Position numbers and translations under genes: made by a program
Part shown: positions 20,055-29,817 of the stretch, piece after piece
How the letters are laid out: the number at the start of each line of letters is the position of its first letter
Position numbering within the stretch: position 1 is the stretch's first letter
Notes under the pieces: generated by a model
The model's database searches: none
Told to the model about the DNA's origin: nothing
Seen by the model: the letters and a program-made list of their open reading frames with translations, nothing else
Assembly (NCBI RefSeq): GCF_000022085.1
Contig: NC_011894.1
Coordinates: 770,501-834,500, forward strand
Source of the DNA: Methylobacterium nodulans ORS 2060
GTDB lineage: Bacteria; Pseudomonadota; Alphaproteobacteria; Rhizobiales; Beijerinckiaceae
DNA length: 64,000 bases
Reading direction: 5' to 3'

Positions 20055-22340
20055 TCACGGCGTCGCGAAGCGGCCGGCCGGGCGCCCGCCTTCCGCGAAG
20101 CTGCCGGCGCTGCCGACCTCCCGCAGGGCGGCGCGGCCGGGAGCGGGCTCGACGGTGCGGAACAGGTTGCCGATGCCGCCCAGCACCTCGAAGGAGCGCC
20201 GCGAGAGCGCGCCGGGCGGCGCCCCGGGCGGGGCCGCGGGCGCGGGCGCCTTGTTGGCCGCGACCGCGCCGGGCTTGTCGCTCTCGAAGCCGGGTAGCGG
20301 CTTGAGCTCGATGCCCTGGTGGGCCGGGGCCATCACCTCGTGGAAGGTCATGGCGGGCAGCGAGCCGCCGGTCATGTTCTTGGTCGAGGAATGGTCGTCG
20401 TTGCCGTACCAGACCGCCGTGACGAGGTTGCCCGTGTAGCCGACGAACCACGCATCCCGGTAGGCGTTGGTGGTGCCGGACTTGCCCGCCGTCTTCACGC
20501 CCTCGATCGCCGCCTTGCGGCCGGTGCCTTCCTCCACGACCTTGTTGAGCATGAAGTTCATGTCGGCCACGACGCGGGACGAGAGCACCTGCTCGGGCGG
20601 CGGCTCGTTCGCATCGTGGCGGTAGATCACCTCGCCGGACGAGGAGCGGATCTCCACCGCCGCATAGGGCTTCGCCCGGCGGCCACCACTGGCGAAAACC
20701 GCGTAGCCGGCGGCCTGGTCGAGCACCGTCACCTCCGCCGAGCCGATCGGCAGCGAGACCGAATCGACGAGGTTCGTGGTGAGGCCCATCCGGCGGGCGG
20801 TGTCGATGATCTTGGCCCGGCCGAGCTTGGCGGCGCGCGCCTCGTGGGTCTCGCCCATGGCCTTGCCCATGGCGATCGAGAGCTTGACCGGAATGGTGTT
20901 GATCGACTTGGCGACCGCGATCCACAGGGGCACGGTGCCCGCGAAGGAGCGGCCGTAATTCGCCGGGCACCAATTGCCGATGCAGACCGGGGAATCGACC
21001 ACCTTGCTGTCCGGCCGCCACTGTCCGGTGGAGAGGGCCGCCGCGTAGACGTAGGGCTTGAACGACGAGCCCGGCTGGCGGAGCGCGTCCGTCGCGCGGT
21101 TGAACTGGCTCTGGCCGTAATCGGAGCCACCCACCATCGCCCGCACGCCCCCGTCCGGGTCCATGGTGACGAGGGCGGCCTGCTCGACGTCGAAGGCATC
21201 GCCGAACTGGCGCAGGATGTTCTCGACGGCCTGGTCGGCCCGCCGCTGGATGGCGAGGTCGAGGGGCGTCTTGACGACGAGCACCCGTTCCTTCTTCAGC
21301 TTGCCCTCGTCGGCGAGGCGCTTCACCTCGTTGAAGGCCCAGTCGAGATAGTAGTCGGCGCTGACGTCGCGCGAGCGCGTCACCGGGGTCGCCGGATTGC
21401 GCAAGGCCGACTGGATCTGGCCCTCGGTGAGGTAGCCGGCCTCCACCATGTTGTGGAGCACGTCCGCGGCCCGGGCGCGGGCGGCCGGCAGGTTCACGTG
21501 CGGCGCGTATTTGGTCGGGGCCTTGAACAGGCCCGCCAGCATGGCCGCCTCGGCGAGCGAGATGTCCTTGAGGTTCTTGCCGAAATAGTAGTCGGCCGCC
21601 GCCACCGCGCCGAAGGTGCCGCCGCCCATATAGGCGCGGTCGAGATAGAGCTTGAGGATCTCGTTCTTGGTCAGGTGCCATTCCAGCCAGAGGGCGAGGA
21701 AGGCCTCGTTGATCTTGCGCTGGAGCGAGCGCTCGTTGGTGAGGAAGAGGTTCTTGGCGAGCTGCTGGGTGAGCGAGGAACCGCCCTGCACGTGGCCGCC
21801 GCCCCGCGCATTGACCGTGAGCGCGCGTGCCGTCCCGATCGGGTCGATGCCCCAGTGGTCGTAGAAGCGCCGATCCTCGGTCGCGATCAGGGCCTTGATC
21901 AGGATGTCGGGAAACTCGTCGATGCGCAGCGAGTCGTCGTGCTTGATGCCGCGCCGCCCGACCTCGGTCCCGTAGCGGTCGAGGAAGGTCACGGCGAGAT
22001 CCTGGGTCTTGAGCCAGTTCTCGCTGGTCTGGTTGAAGGCGGGCTGGGCGAGGGTGACCATGACGAAGGCGCCGCCGAGCGCCAGGGTGACGCCTTCGCT
22101 CGCGAGGTCCAGGACCACGCGCTTGACGCCCCGCACGGTGAAGCGGCGGCGCATCGCCTCCGAGAAGCGCTCGTAGGATTCGCCGAGGCCGCGCCCGCCG
22201 TCATAGAGGCTCGCGTTCAGCCACGCGTCGAACCCGAGGGCTCCGCGGCCAAGGCGGGCCCAGAGCGAGGAGAGCCAGTTCAGCGGCACGGCGTCACTTC
22301 CATGGCGGCCCGGCCGCTCGCGCGCCGGACGATCGGTCAC
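20055..22340 (-). CDS. penicillin-binding protein 1A (bifunctional transglycosylase/transpeptidase)
   Basis: 761 residues, class A PBP. After a cytoplasmic N-terminus and one transmembrane helix (about 86-106, GVTLALGGAFVMVTLA), the GT51 glycosyltransferase domain has the catalytic ATEDRRFYDHWGID (near 153) and GGSSLTQQLAKNLFL. The transpeptidase domain has the active Ser in PGSSFKPY (near 424) and the KSGTTN box (near 620). It polymerises and crosslinks peptidoglycan in the periplasm. A Pro/Ala-rich tail follows. The start at 22340 is the first in frame; a shorter start near VPLNW is possible. Confidence 0.94.
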   Translation of the reverse strand: MTDRPARERPGRHGSDAVPLNWLSSLWARLGRGALGFDAWLNASLYDGGRGLGESYERFSEAMRRRFTVRGVKRVVLDLASEGVTLALGGAFVMVTLAQPAFNQTSENWLKTQDLAVTFLDRYGTEVGRRGIKHDDSLRIDEFPDILIKALIATEDRRFYDHWGIDPIGTARALTVNARGGGHVQGGSSLTQQLAKNLFLTNERSLQRKINEAFLALWLEWHLTKNEILKLYLDRAYMGGGTFGAVAAADYYFGKNLKDISLAEAAMLAGLFKAPTKYAPHVNLPAARARAADVLHNMVEAGYLTEGQIQSALRNPATPVTRSRDVSADYYLDWAFNEVKRLADEGKLKKERVLVVKTPLDLAIQRRADQAVENILRQFGDAFDVEQAALVTMDPDGGVRAMVGGSDYGQSQFNRATDALRQPGSSFKPYVYAAALSTGQWRPDSKVVDSPVCIGNWCPANYGRSFAGTVPLWIAVAKSINTIPVKLSIAMGKAMGETHEARAAKLGRAKIIDTARRMGLTTNLVDSVSLPIGSAEVTVLDQAAGYAVFASGGRRAKPYAAVEIRSSSGEVIYRHDANEPPPEQVLSSRVVADMNFMLNKVVEEGTGRKAAIEGVKTAGKSGTTNAYRDAWFVGYTGNLVTAVWYGNDDHSSTKNMTGGSLPAMTFHEVMAPAHQGIELKPLPGFESDKPGAVAANKAPAPAAPPGAPPGALSRRSFEVLGGIGNLFRTVEPAPGRAALREVGSAGSFAEGGRPAGRFATP

Positions 22341-22566
22341 CTGTACCCAATCTCAGCGCGAACCGCGAGGCGGCGGCGCCACGGCCGCGCTTGATTGAGA
22401 GGAACGCGGCTGCGGCCAGACGGATCCCCGCCTCGCCCGCTCCGGCGCGCGACCTAACCGGGACGCGAGGTCGCAGGAGCGCCGAGCGGCTTCCCAGCCG
22501 CGCTTGTGCGGGGCGCGCGCCTGCGGCAGAGGGAAGCGGTTTTCCGCCCCCACGAAGGATTCCGTC

Positions 22567-23076
22567 TTGGCCGCAAAATCCTTGGCCGCAAAATCCAAGG
22601 CCGCCCCGCCCGCATCGCCGTTCTGGCGCGAGAAGAGCCTCGACGCCATGAGCCCGCAGGAGTGGGAGAGCCTGTGCGACGGCTGCGGGCGCTGCTGCCT
22701 TCTCAAGCTCGAGGACGAGGACACGGGCGAGATCCATCACACCGACGTCGCCTGCACGCTCCTCGACACCCATGCCTGCCGCTGCCGGGACTATGCGGGC
22801 CGCCAGCGCCGGGTGCCGGACTGCGTGCGCCTGACGCCGGAGACGGTGCGCACGCTGCCCTGGCTGCCGCCGACCTGCGCCTATCGCCTCGTGCGCGAGG
22901 GCCGCGACCTGCCCTGGTGGCACCCGCTCGTCTCCGGGAGCCGCGCAACCGTGCACAAGGCCGGGATCTCGGTGCGCGGACGCGTCAGCGGCACCGAGGA
23001 GGAGTTCGAGACGGACGAGCTCCTCGACCGGATCGTGACTTGGCCGGCGGAGGATCCGGACGATCCGGCGTCATAG
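22567..23076 (+). CDS. YcgN-like cysteine cluster protein (UPF0260)
   Basis: About 169 residues from the TTG at 22567, chosen because AAGGAT is 6 bases upstream; earlier TTG and a later ATG (22649) are alternatives, but the later one would cut off the conserved [10 protein letters not shown] segment. The core [18 protein letters not shown] with clustered cysteines, further cysteines in [14 protein letters not shown] and [10 protein letters not shown], and the [10 protein letters not shown] segment are diagnostic. The family probably binds a metal or Fe-S cluster; its role is unknown. The start region has a 15-base tandem repeat (TTGGCCGCAAAATCC). Confidence 0.85.
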   Translation: MAAKSLAAKSKAAPPASPFWREKSLDAMSPQEWESLCDGCGRCCLLKLEDEDTGEIHHTDVACTLLDTHACRCRDYAGRQRRVPDCVRLTPETVRTLPWLPPTCAYRLVREGRDLPWWHPLVSGSRATVHKAGISVRGRVSGTEEEFETDELLDRIVTWPAEDPDDPAS

Positions 23077-23150
23077 GGGGCTTGCGCCCCACGCGGCATG
23101 CGGATTGCATCGCAGGGATCGTCACCATGATGTTTCCTCCCTGATCTGGA

Positions 23151-23182
23151 GCCCCGCCTGCACCCTGCGGGCGGGGCCTTTT
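23151..23182 (+). terminator. rho-independent terminator
   Basis: A GC-rich stem (GCCCCGCCTGCA paired with TGCGGGCGGGGC, one G-T pair) with a CCC loop is followed by CTTTTT. This is a textbook intrinsic terminator, 75 bases after the YcgN-like gene. Confidence 0.9.
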
Positions 23183-23191
23183 TCGCGTCTG

Positions 23192-23221
23192 GAGCCGAGC
23201 CCGACCGGTCGGGCTCGGCTC
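23192..23221. repeat. 30-bp perfect palindrome
   Basis: A fully self-complementary 30-base sequence, GAGCCGAGCCCGACC followed by its exact reverse complement, centred on ACCGGT. It lies between the terminator of the YcgN-like gene and the gshB gene, about 140 bases before the gshB start. It could be an operator, a hairpin, or a dispersed repeat. Confidence 0.7.
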
Positions 23222-23359
23222 ACGGCTCTCAAGCCTTGCCGTCACACGCTCCCTTGCGCCGACCCGGTATCCACTTCGACGGGGAGCGCTTTCGCGCGCG
23301 GCCCGTTGCCAGGAGCGCCAGCCCGCCCGATAACGCCGCCGACCGGAGGCTTCCTTCCC

Positions 23360-24316
23360 ATGGCGTTGACCGTCGCGGTCCAGATGGACCCGATCCAGAG
23401 CATCCGCATCGCGGGCGACACCACCTTCGCGCTGCTCCTCGAAGCGCAGGCGCGCGGGCACACGCTTCTGCACTACACGCCCGAGCGGCTCTCGATGCGC
23501 GACGGGCGCGTGACCGCCCGGGCCGAGCCGCTGCGCGTGCAGGACGTGGAGGGCGCCCATGCCAGCTTGGGCGAGCCGGAGCGCATCGATCTCGCATCGG
23601 TCGACGTGGTGCTGATGCGCCAGGACCCGCCCTTCGACCTCGCCTACATCACGGCGACGCATCTGCTGGAGCGGATCCATCCGGCGACGCTCGTGGTGAA
23701 CAACCCCTTCGAGGTGCGCAACGCTCCCGAAAAACTGTTCGTCACGCATTTTCCGGAGCTGATGCCGCCGACGCTGATTTCTCGCGACAAGCCGGAGATC
23801 GAGGCATTCCGCGCCGAGCATGGCAGCGTGGTGATGAAGCCCCTGCACGGCCATGGCGGCGCGGCGGTGCTGCGGGTGACACCGGAGGACCCGAATTTCG
23901 GCTCGATCTTCGACCTGTTCGCCCAGACCTTCCGGGAGCCCTGGGTGATTCAGCGCTTCCTGCCGAAGATCTCGGAGGGCGACAAGCGCATCATCCTGGT
24001 CGACGGCGAGCCGCTCGGCGCCGTGAACCGGGTGCCGGCGCGCAACGACATCCGCTCGAACATGGTGCGGGGCGGCACCGGCGGCGCGACCGAGCTCAGC
24101 GCCCGCGAACGCGAGATCTGCGCGGTAATCGGGCCGGAACTGCGCCGGCGCGGGCTGATCCTGGTCGGGATCGACGTGATCGACGGCAACCTGACGGAGA
24201 TCAACGTCACCTCGCCGACCGGCATCCGAGCGATCAAGCGCCTCGGCGGCCCCGATCTCGCGGTGGCGGTGTGGGATGCGATCGAGGCGAAGGTCACCAA
24301 GCCGCAAACGGCCTGA
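23360..24316 (+). CDS. gshB: glutathione synthetase
   Basis: 318 residues, starting [15 protein letters not shown] at the ATG at 23360. It joins gamma-glutamylcysteine and glycine using ATP. The N-terminal domain (about 1-120; [19 protein letters not shown]) is the GSH-S_N fold; the ATP-grasp part has [27 protein letters not shown], and ends with [19 protein letters not shown], all diagnostic of GshB. It is followed by a hairpin and a convergent small gene. Length is normal. Confidence 0.97.
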   Translation: MALTVAVQMDPIQSIRIAGDTTFALLLEAQARGHTLLHYTPERLSMRDGRVTARAEPLRVQDVEGAHASLGEPERIDLASVDVVLMRQDPPFDLAYITATHLLERIHPATLVVNNPFEVRNAPEKLFVTHFPELMPPTLISRDKPEIEAFRAEHGSVVMKPLHGHGGAAVLRVTPEDPNFGSIFDLFAQTFREPWVIQRFLPKISEGDKRIILVDGEPLGAVNRVPARNDIRSNMVRGGTGGATELSAREREICAVIGPELRRRGLILVGIDVIDGNLTEINVTSPTGIRAIKRLGGPDLAVAVWDAIEAKVTKPQTA

Positions 24317-24324
24317 CGGCGGCG

Positions 24325-24356
24325 CCCCGGCGCGGCGTCGGACGCCGCGCTCGGGG
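24325..24356. terminator. hairpin between convergent gshB and small exported gene
   Basis: Nested inverted repeat CCCCG-GCGCGGCG-loop-CGCCGCGC-CGGGG (13 pairs with one bulged T), 8 bases after the gshB stop and 14 before the end of the opposing gene. Long GC stem, no clear T tract; likely a two-way terminator. Confidence 0.6.
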
Positions 24357-24370
24357 TGAGGCGGGCAACT

Positions 24371-24682
24371 TTACTCGCAGACTCGGACGCGGCGGATGTA
24401 GACGTCGCCGAACTCGTCCACCATCCGGCGGCGGACGGTGTAGCACTCGCCGGCATCATAGACCGGAGCGTAACCGTAGGCCGGTGCATAACCATAGGCC
24501 GGCGCGTAGCCGTAAGCCGGACGCGACCCCGCCGCAATCGCGCTCCCGAGGGCGAGGCCGCCCACGGCGCCGAGGGCGAAGGCCGGGCCGGCTCGCCAGC
24601 GCGCCTCGGCCGGGGAGGCGCTCGCGAGCGCAACGCTCGCCAGGGTCACAGCAGCCACACAGGCAGACGCGACACGCTTCAT
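24371..24682 (-). CDS. small exported protein with YGYAPA repeats, ending RRVRVCE
   Basis: 103 residues: signal peptide MKRVASACVAAVTLASVALA...PAEA, a Gly/Ala segment (FALGAVGGLALGSAIAAG), three tandem copies of a YGYAPA unit, and a C-terminal domain with two cysteines (GECYTVRR; RRVRVCE). The layout and ending match the protein at 5132-5491. It is presumably periplasmic or surface-located. Function unknown. It is convergent with gshB. Confidence 0.78.
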   Translation of the reverse strand: MKRVASACVAAVTLASVALASASPAEARWRAGPAFALGAVGGLALGSAIAAGSRPAYGYAPAYGYAPAYGYAPVYDAGECYTVRRRMVDEFGDVYIRRVRVCE

Positions 24683-24850
24683 GGCAAATCCCCGTGATCT
24701 GAATGCTTTTCAGGAGAGCATCCGCAAGCTTTCGGAGCAGAACGGCTTCCGTTCCCTGCGTCCGGTTTCATCTTCATAGGGCCGCGCGACTGAACGGATG
24801 CTGAAGGCGTCGTCAGCTTCCGGAGAGGAACCGAGCCGACGTGACGCCGC

Positions 24851-26266
24851 TCAGGTCGCATCCGCAGCCGGCCGTGCCGCGATGCGGCGATGGCCCGAGA
24901 CCTCGGCCCCCGCCGTCGGGGCGAGCCGCCCGAAGGCGAGGGTGGAGAGGCCGGACACCAGCGCCACGGCGAGGAAGGCCGGCCAGAAATCGCCTGCCTG
25001 CACCGCCGTGCGGCCGTGCCACTGCGCGGCGCTCTCCAGCGCGAAGGCACCGAAGGCGACGCCGATGCTGAGCGAGAGTTGCTGGGCGACGCTGGCGAGG
25101 CTCGTCGCCGCGCTCATGTCCCGCGGGTCGACATCCGCATACGCGATGGCGTTGACGGCGGTGAATTGCAACGAGCGGAAGCAGCCCCCGACCAGCAGCA
25201 CGGCGACGATCACCGCATGCGGCGTCGCCGGGGTGAAGAGGCCGTTCGCGCCGAGCAGGATCGCGGCGATCACCGCATTGACGGTGAGCACCGTGCGGAA
25301 GCCGAGGGCGCGCAGGATGCGGGCCGCGAGCGTCTTCATGAACAGGGCGCCCGCCGCCGCCACGAAGGTCAGGAGGCCCGATTGCAGCGGGTCGAGCCCG
25401 AAGCCGATCTGGAGCATCAGCGGCAGCAGGAACGGGATCGCCCCGGTGCCGATGCGGAACAGGCTGCCGCCGGTGATCGCGGCCCGGAAGGTCGGGTAGC
25501 GCAGGAGGTCGAGCCGGATCAGCGGGTGGGCAATCCGCCGCGCGTGGCGCCAGTAGAGGGCGAGGAGCAGGAGGCCGGCCCCCGTGCAGCCCCAGGACAG
25601 CTCCGGCGGCAGCAGGTGCCGTCCGCCCGACGCGAGGCCGAGCATCAGGCTCGCGAGCCCGGCGCCCGAGAGCACGAAGCCGACCGCGTCGAGGGGCGGG
25701 CGCTCCGCCTCGCGCAGATCGGCGAAATAGTGCGTCGCGAGCAGGATGCCGGCGAAGCCGATCGGCAGGTTGATGAAGAAGATCCAGCGCCAGTGCAGGG
25801 CGGTGGTGATGAAGCCGCCGAGCGGCGGGCCGATCACCGGGCCGACCAGGGCCGGGATGGTGAGGGTGGCGAGCGCCTGGACGAGTTCCGCCTTCGGCAC
25901 GCTGCGCAGCAGGACGAGGCGCCCGACCGGCACCATCATCGCCCCGCCCATGCCCTGCAGGAACCGGGCGCCCACGAACCAGCCGAGGGAATCGGCCGCC
26001 GCGCAGGCGAGGGAGCCGGCCATGAACACCGCCAGCGCCCAGCGGAACACGGTGCGGGCGCCGAAGCGGTCGGCCATCCAGCCGCTGACGGGGATGAAGA
26101 TCGCGAGGCTCACCAGATAGGCGGTGAGCGCGAGCTTGAGCGCGATCGGATCCTCCCCGAGATCGGCCGCGATCGCCGGCAGCGAGGTCGCGATCACGGT
26201 GGAATCCGTGTTCTCCATGAACAGGGCCGTCGCGACGACGAGCGGAACGATCCGGGCAGGGCGCAT
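24851..26266 (-). CDS. MFS multidrug exporter, DHA2 (EmrB/QacA-like) family
   Basis: 471 residues with about 13-14 hydrophobic segments, beginning MRPARIVPLVVATALFMENTDSTVIATSLP. The motif DSTVIATSLP in helix 1, GWMADRFGARTV (motif A, loop 2-3), and GPVIGPPLGGFI (motif C, antiporter signature) place it in the proton-driven drug-efflux DHA2 group. Located in the inner membrane. The gene is divergent from a DUF2239 gene, and a well-formed inverted repeat sits in the 86-base gap. No membrane-fusion partner is adjacent. Substrate unknown. Confidence 0.9.
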   Translation of the reverse strand: MRPARIVPLVVATALFMENTDSTVIATSLPAIAADLGEDPIALKLALTAYLVSLAIFIPVSGWMADRFGARTVFRWALAVFMAGSLACAAADSLGWFVGARFLQGMGGAMMVPVGRLVLLRSVPKAELVQALATLTIPALVGPVIGPPLGGFITTALHWRWIFFINLPIGFAGILLATHYFADLREAERPPLDAVGFVLSGAGLASLMLGLASGGRHLLPPELSWGCTGAGLLLLALYWRHARRIAHPLIRLDLLRYPTFRAAITGGSLFRIGTGAIPFLLPLMLQIGFGLDPLQSGLLTFVAAAGALFMKTLAARILRALGFRTVLTVNAVIAAILLGANGLFTPATPHAVIVAVLLVGGCFRSLQFTAVNAIAYADVDPRDMSAATSLASVAQQLSLSIGVAFGAFALESAAQWHGRTAVQAGDFWPAFLAVALVSGLSTLAFGRLAPTAGAEVSGHRRIAARPAADAT

Positions 26267-26290
26267 GGGCTCACGGCCTCGTAGTTTTAT

Positions 26291-26322
26291 CCGGGTGATA
26301 TTGACGACAGGATATCACCCGG
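26291..26322. promoter_or_regulatory. candidate operator (inverted repeat) between MFS and DUF2239 genes
   Basis: Perfect 11-bp arms CCGGGTGATAT and ATATCACCCGG separated by 10 bases, in the 86-bp gap between divergent genes. Placement 25 bases from the MFS start and 31 from the DUF2239 start fits a repressor site controlling both. No regulator gene is adjacent, so the binding protein is unknown. Confidence 0.65.
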
Positions 26323-26352
26323 GTCATTCCTCCGGCAGAGGAGGATCACGCG

Positions 26353-26931
26353 ATGGACCCATTCCCGACCTGCACGGCCTTCCTGGGGACGCAGCGGCTG
26401 GCCTCCGGCGCGCCCTGGGACGTCGCGCTCGCGGTCAAGGCCGCCCATCAACAGGACGGCGGCGCGCCGGTTCAGATCTTCGACGACCGGACGGGCCGCC
26501 CGCTCGATTTCGACCTGCGCGGCACCGATGCGGAAATCGTGGCCCGGCTGAAGCCTCCGGAGACCGGGCGCAGCGAAGGGCCGCGGGCGCCCGGCCGCCC
26601 GAAGCTCGGCGTCGTCGCCCGCGAGGTCACGCTGCTGCCGCGGCACTGGGACTGGCTCGCCGCCCAGCCCGGCGGCGCCTCGGTGACGCTGCGCCGGCTC
26701 GTCGACGCGGCCCGGGCCGAAGGAAGCGGGCGCGAGCGGGTCCGCCAGGCGCAGGAGGCTGCCGACCGCTTCATGACGGCGATGCTGGGCGATGCGCCGG
26801 GCTACGAGGAGGCGGCCCGGGCGCTCTATGCGGGGGATGGGGAGCGGTTCCGCGCTCTCACGGAGCCCTGGCCCGGCGACCTGCGCGACCATGCCCGCTG
26901 CCTCGCCGATCCCACCTTCGCGGCGGGGTGA
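26353..26931 (+). CDS. DUF2239 family protein
   Basis: 192 residues, starting MDPFPTCTAFLGTQRLASG. The segments PVQIFDDRTGRPLDFDLRGTD, GRPKLGVVAREVTLLPRHW and DRFMTAMLGDAPGYEEAARALYAGD match DUF2239; the GRPKLGVVAREVTLLPRHW part resembles a short RHH/HTH-like DNA-binding or nucleotide-binding region. No experimental function is known to me. It shares a promoter region containing an inverted repeat with the divergent MFS exporter, so it may be regulated with it. Confidence 0.85.
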   Translation: MDPFPTCTAFLGTQRLASGAPWDVALAVKAAHQQDGGAPVQIFDDRTGRPLDFDLRGTDAEIVARLKPPETGRSEGPRAPGRPKLGVVAREVTLLPRHWDWLAAQPGGASVTLRRLVDAARAEGSGRERVRQAQEAADRFMTAMLGDAPGYEEAARALYAGDGERFRALTEPWPGDLRDHARCLADPTFAAG

Positions 26932-26941
26932 GGCGCCCGGA

Positions 26942-27607
26942 TCAGCCCCGCCGGAGCAGGAACACGCCCTGGGCGCCGACGAGGTTCCAGATCCACCAGG
27001 GCAGGGCGAAGCGCATCGGCTCGCCGGCCGCGTCGAGGGCGGAGGCGCGCTCGATGCGCGCGCCGACGAGGTGGCAGAGGCCCACGAAGTCGCGGATGGT
27101 GCAGTGGTGGATGTTCGGCGTCTCGTACCAGGTGTCCGGCAGGTACTCGGTCACGGGCATGCGCCCGCGCACCATGAGTTCGGCTCGGACGCGCCAATGG
27201 CCGAAATTCGGGAAGGACACGATCGCCCGCCGGCCGATCCGGAGCAGGTGCTCCAGGACGACCTTGGGGTGGCGCGTCGCCTGGATGGTCTGCGAGAGGA
27301 TGACGTAGTCGAAGGCGTCGTCCGGATAGTCGGCGAGATCGGTATCCGCGTCGCCCTGGATCACCGGCAGCCCGTGGGCGAGGCAGGCATTCACGCCCTC
27401 GCGCGAGAGCTCGATGCCCCGGCCGTCGACGCCGCGCCGGTCGCGCAGCAGCGCAAGCAGCGAGCCGTCGCCGCAGCCGACATCGAGCACCCGGGCGCCC
27501 GCCTCGACGAGGCCCAGGACCACGCGATGGTCGGCGCGCGCGGCGGTGAGCCCCGGCTCCTCGGGCAGGCCCGCCGGGGCGAGGGCGTCGGCCGATGCGG
27601 CGCTCAC
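26942..27607 (-). CDS. metW: methionine biosynthesis protein MetW
   Basis: 221 residues from the GTG at 27607, which overlaps the metX stop codon by 4 bases (GTGA). It is a SAM-methyltransferase fold: [14 protein letters not shown] is motif [16 protein letters not shown] is the MetW signature, and [10 protein letters not shown] and [18 protein letters not shown] follow. MetW works with MetX in methionine synthesis from homoserine, probably as an activator of MetX. The GTG start and coupling are decided by the overlap. Confidence 0.95.
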   Translation of the reverse strand: MSAASADALAPAGLPEEPGLTAARADHRVVLGLVEAGARVLDVGCGDGSLLALLRDRRGVDGRGIELSREGVNACLAHGLPVIQGDADTDLADYPDDAFDYVILSQTIQATRHPKVVLEHLLRIGRRAIVSFPNFGHWRVRAELMVRGRMPVTEYLPDTWYETPNIHHCTIRDFVGLCHLVGARIERASALDAAGEPMRFALPWWIWNLVGAQGVFLLRRG

Positions 27608-28776
27608 AGGCCCCGCTCCCGGGCTGCCGCCGCGATGAAGCCGCGGGCCGCGGCGAACATCGCCGGCTCGTCGAGCAGGAAGGCGTCGTGGCCCTTGTCG
27701 CTCTCGACCTCCACGAAGGCGACCCGCGCCGCGGCCGCGTTGAGCGCATGCACGATGGCCCGCGAATCCGGGGTCGGAAACAGCCAGTCGGAGGTGAAGG
27801 ACATCACGCAGAAGCGCGTGGGCGTGCCCCGGAAGGCGTTCGCCAGCACGCCGCCATGGTCCGCCGCGAGGTCGAAATAATCCATCGCCCGGGTGAGATA
27901 GAGATACGCGTTGGCGTCGAAGCGCTCGACGAAGCTGATGCCCTGGTGACGCAGATAGCTCTCGATCTGGAAGTCGGCGTCGAACGAGAAGGTCGGCGCG
28001 TCCCGGTCCTGGAAGCGGCGGCCGAACTTGCGATGGAGCGCCGGCTCCGACAGGTAGGTGATATGCGCGCCCATGCGCGCCACCGCGAGCCCCTTGGCGG
28101 GCCGCGTGCCGACATCGAGGTAGCGCCCGCCATGCCAGGCCGGATCGGCCATCACGGCCTGCCGCCCGACCTCGTGGAAGGCGATGTTCTGGGCCGAGTG
28201 GCGGGCGCCCGTCGCGATCGGCATGGCGGCGAAGACCCGGTCGGGATAGCTCGCCGCCCATTGCAGCACCTGCATGCCGCCCATCGAGCCACCGATGCAC
28301 AGGAACAGGTCGCGGATGCCGAGCCTGTCGAGGAGCATGGCCTGCCCCCGCACCATGTCGCGGATGGTGACGAGGGGGAAATCGAGCCCGTAGGGGTGGC
28401 CGTTCGCCGGGTTGATCGAGGCCGGGCCCGTGGTGCCCATGCAGGAGCCGACCACGTTGGCGCAGATCACGAAGTAGCGGTCGGTGTCGACGGGCTTGCC
28501 CGGCCCCACCATGGTCTCCCACCAGCCCGGCTTGGCCGTGACGGGATGCGGGTGGGCGACGTGCTGGTCGCCGGTGAGCGCGTGGCAGACCAGCACCGCG
28601 TTGGTGCGCTCCGCATTCAGCGTGCCGGTCGTCTGATAGGCGACCTGCCAGGGCGCCAGAGCCACGCCGGCATCCATCATCAGCGGCTCGTCGGCCCCGA
28701 AATGGGCGACGGGGCTTGCGGGCTCCACCGCCTGCGAGGCGGTGTCGGGGCCGGGTCTCAGGGCGGTGATGGCCAT
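27604..28776 (-). CDS. metX: homoserine O-acetyltransferase (or O-succinyltransferase) MetX
   Basis: 390 residues from the ATG at 28776 ([15 protein letters not shown]). An alpha/beta-hydrolase that acylates homoserine as the first committed step to methionine. Visible are [12 protein letters not shown], the nucleophile motif [19 protein letters not shown] (Asp) and GHDAFLLD (His). [13 protein letters not shown] and the metX-metW pairing are typical. Acetyl versus succinyl specificity cannot be read from the motifs with confidence. The upstream 177 bases (shared with a divergent gene) show no clear SAM riboswitch. Confidence 0.95.
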   Translation of the reverse strand: MAITALRPGPDTASQAVEPASPVAHFGADEPLMMDAGVALAPWQVAYQTTGTLNAERTNAVLVCHALTGDQHVAHPHPVTAKPGWWETMVGPGKPVDTDRYFVICANVVGSCMGTTGPASINPANGHPYGLDFPLVTIRDMVRGQAMLLDRLGIRDLFLCIGGSMGGMQVLQWAASYPDRVFAAMPIATGARHSAQNIAFHEVGRQAVMADPAWHGGRYLDVGTRPAKGLAVARMGAHITYLSEPALHRKFGRRFQDRDAPTFSFDADFQIESYLRHQGISFVERFDANAYLYLTRAMDYFDLAADHGGVLANAFRGTPTRFCVMSFTSDWLFPTPDSRAIVHALNAAAARVAFVEVESDKGHDAFLLDEPAMFAAARGFIAAAARERGL

Positions 28777-28953
28777 GATCGGGCTTGGGCCTTCCGAGGG
28801 TCGTCCGCTCCGCAGGGGGCGGACGTTATAGCGGCCGGAAAATTCGTTTCGCCGGACGGTTGAGTTAGGACCTTCCCGGCCATCCGTCAATCGAGGGTGA
28901 CGGGCGGGGCGGGGCGGTCGTAAGACGGCAAGACGTATCGTCCGGATTCCCGC

Positions 28954-29805
28954 ATGACCTCTCCTGCCCCGAAAGCCGACCTCGCCGTCCTGCGCACCGA
29001 GATCGATCGCATCGACGCGGCGATGCACGACCTCCTGATGGAGCGCGGGCGCATCATCGACCGGCTGATTGCGGTCAAGCGCACCTCCGCCTCGGGCTCG
29101 GCCTTCCGGCCCGGCCGGGAGGCGTCGATGATGCGGGCCATCGCCGAGCGCCATGCGGGGCTCCTGCCCCTCGACACGGTCGAGGGGATCTGGCGGGTCA
29201 TCATCGCGACCTTTACCTACATGCAGGCGCCCTTCGCGGTCCATGCGGACGTCTCGGGCGGCGACGCGCCGATGCGCGACTCCGCGCGCTTCCATTTCGG
29301 CTTCACGGTGCCCTACCGGCCGCATCCGAGCGCCCAGGCGGTGATCGCCGCAGTGGCGGATTCGCGCGGGGACCTCGGCATCTTCCGCCTCGACCAGGGC
29401 GTCACCGCGGGGGCCTGGTGGGAGGGGCTCGCGGGGCAGGGGCGGCCCAAGGTGATCGCGCGGCTCCCCTTCATTGAGCGGCCCGGCCACCCGGCCGGCA
29501 CCCCGGTCTTCGTGATCGCCCGTCCCCTCGACGACCCGACGGCGGCCCAGCGGGACTGGGTGCTCTACGCCGCCCGCTTCGAGCGATGGCGCGAGGGCGC
29601 CGAGGCGATTCTGGCGGATCACGGGGCCGAGGTGGTGGCGAGCGCAGGGCTTCGCGGGGGACTGACCCAGCTCCTGGCGCTGCCCGGGACGGTCGCGCCC
29701 GAGACCCTCACCGCTTCACTCGCCGAGGCGGGCGCCCCGCCGGCCCGCCTCGACGAGATCGGCAGCCACGCGGCGCGGTTCCGGGTCGAGAACCGGGAGG
29801 CCTAA
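28954..29805 (+). CDS. chorismate mutase domain protein
   Basis: 283 residues. The N-terminal 90 residues are an AroQ-type helical chorismate mutase: [33 protein letters not shown], then the [15 protein letters not shown] region. The remaining 190 residues carry a domain like the periphery of prephenate dehydratase proteins but lack an obvious catalytic TRF motif. It likely converts chorismate to prephenate for Phe/Tyr synthesis. In related genomes such a gene precedes hisC and tyrA; here it is followed only by repeats. It is divergent from metX-metW. Confidence 0.82.
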   Translation: MTSPAPKADLAVLRTEIDRIDAAMHDLLMERGRIIDRLIAVKRTSASGSAFRPGREASMMRAIAERHAGLLPLDTVEGIWRVIIATFTYMQAPFAVHADVSGGDAPMRDSARFHFGFTVPYRPHPSAQAVIAAVADSRGDLGIFRLDQGVTAGAWWEGLAGQGRPKVIARLPFIERPGHPAGTPVFVIARPLDDPTAAQRDWVLYAARFERWREGAEAILADHGAEVVASAGLRGGLTQLLALPGTVAPETLTASLAEAGAPPARLDEIGSHAARFRVENREA

Positions 29806-29817
29806 ATAGAACCTGAC

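Noticed and set aside
24898..26284. 464-residue plus-strand frame opposite the MFS exporter
   Set aside because: Shadow frame of Glu/Arg/Gly composition; the minus frame has clear membrane helices and MFS motifs.
28777..28953. Possible SAM-responsive riboswitch upstream of metX
   Set aside because: I read the minus strand of the gap for the SAM-II core and did not see its conserved elements; no convincing pairing.
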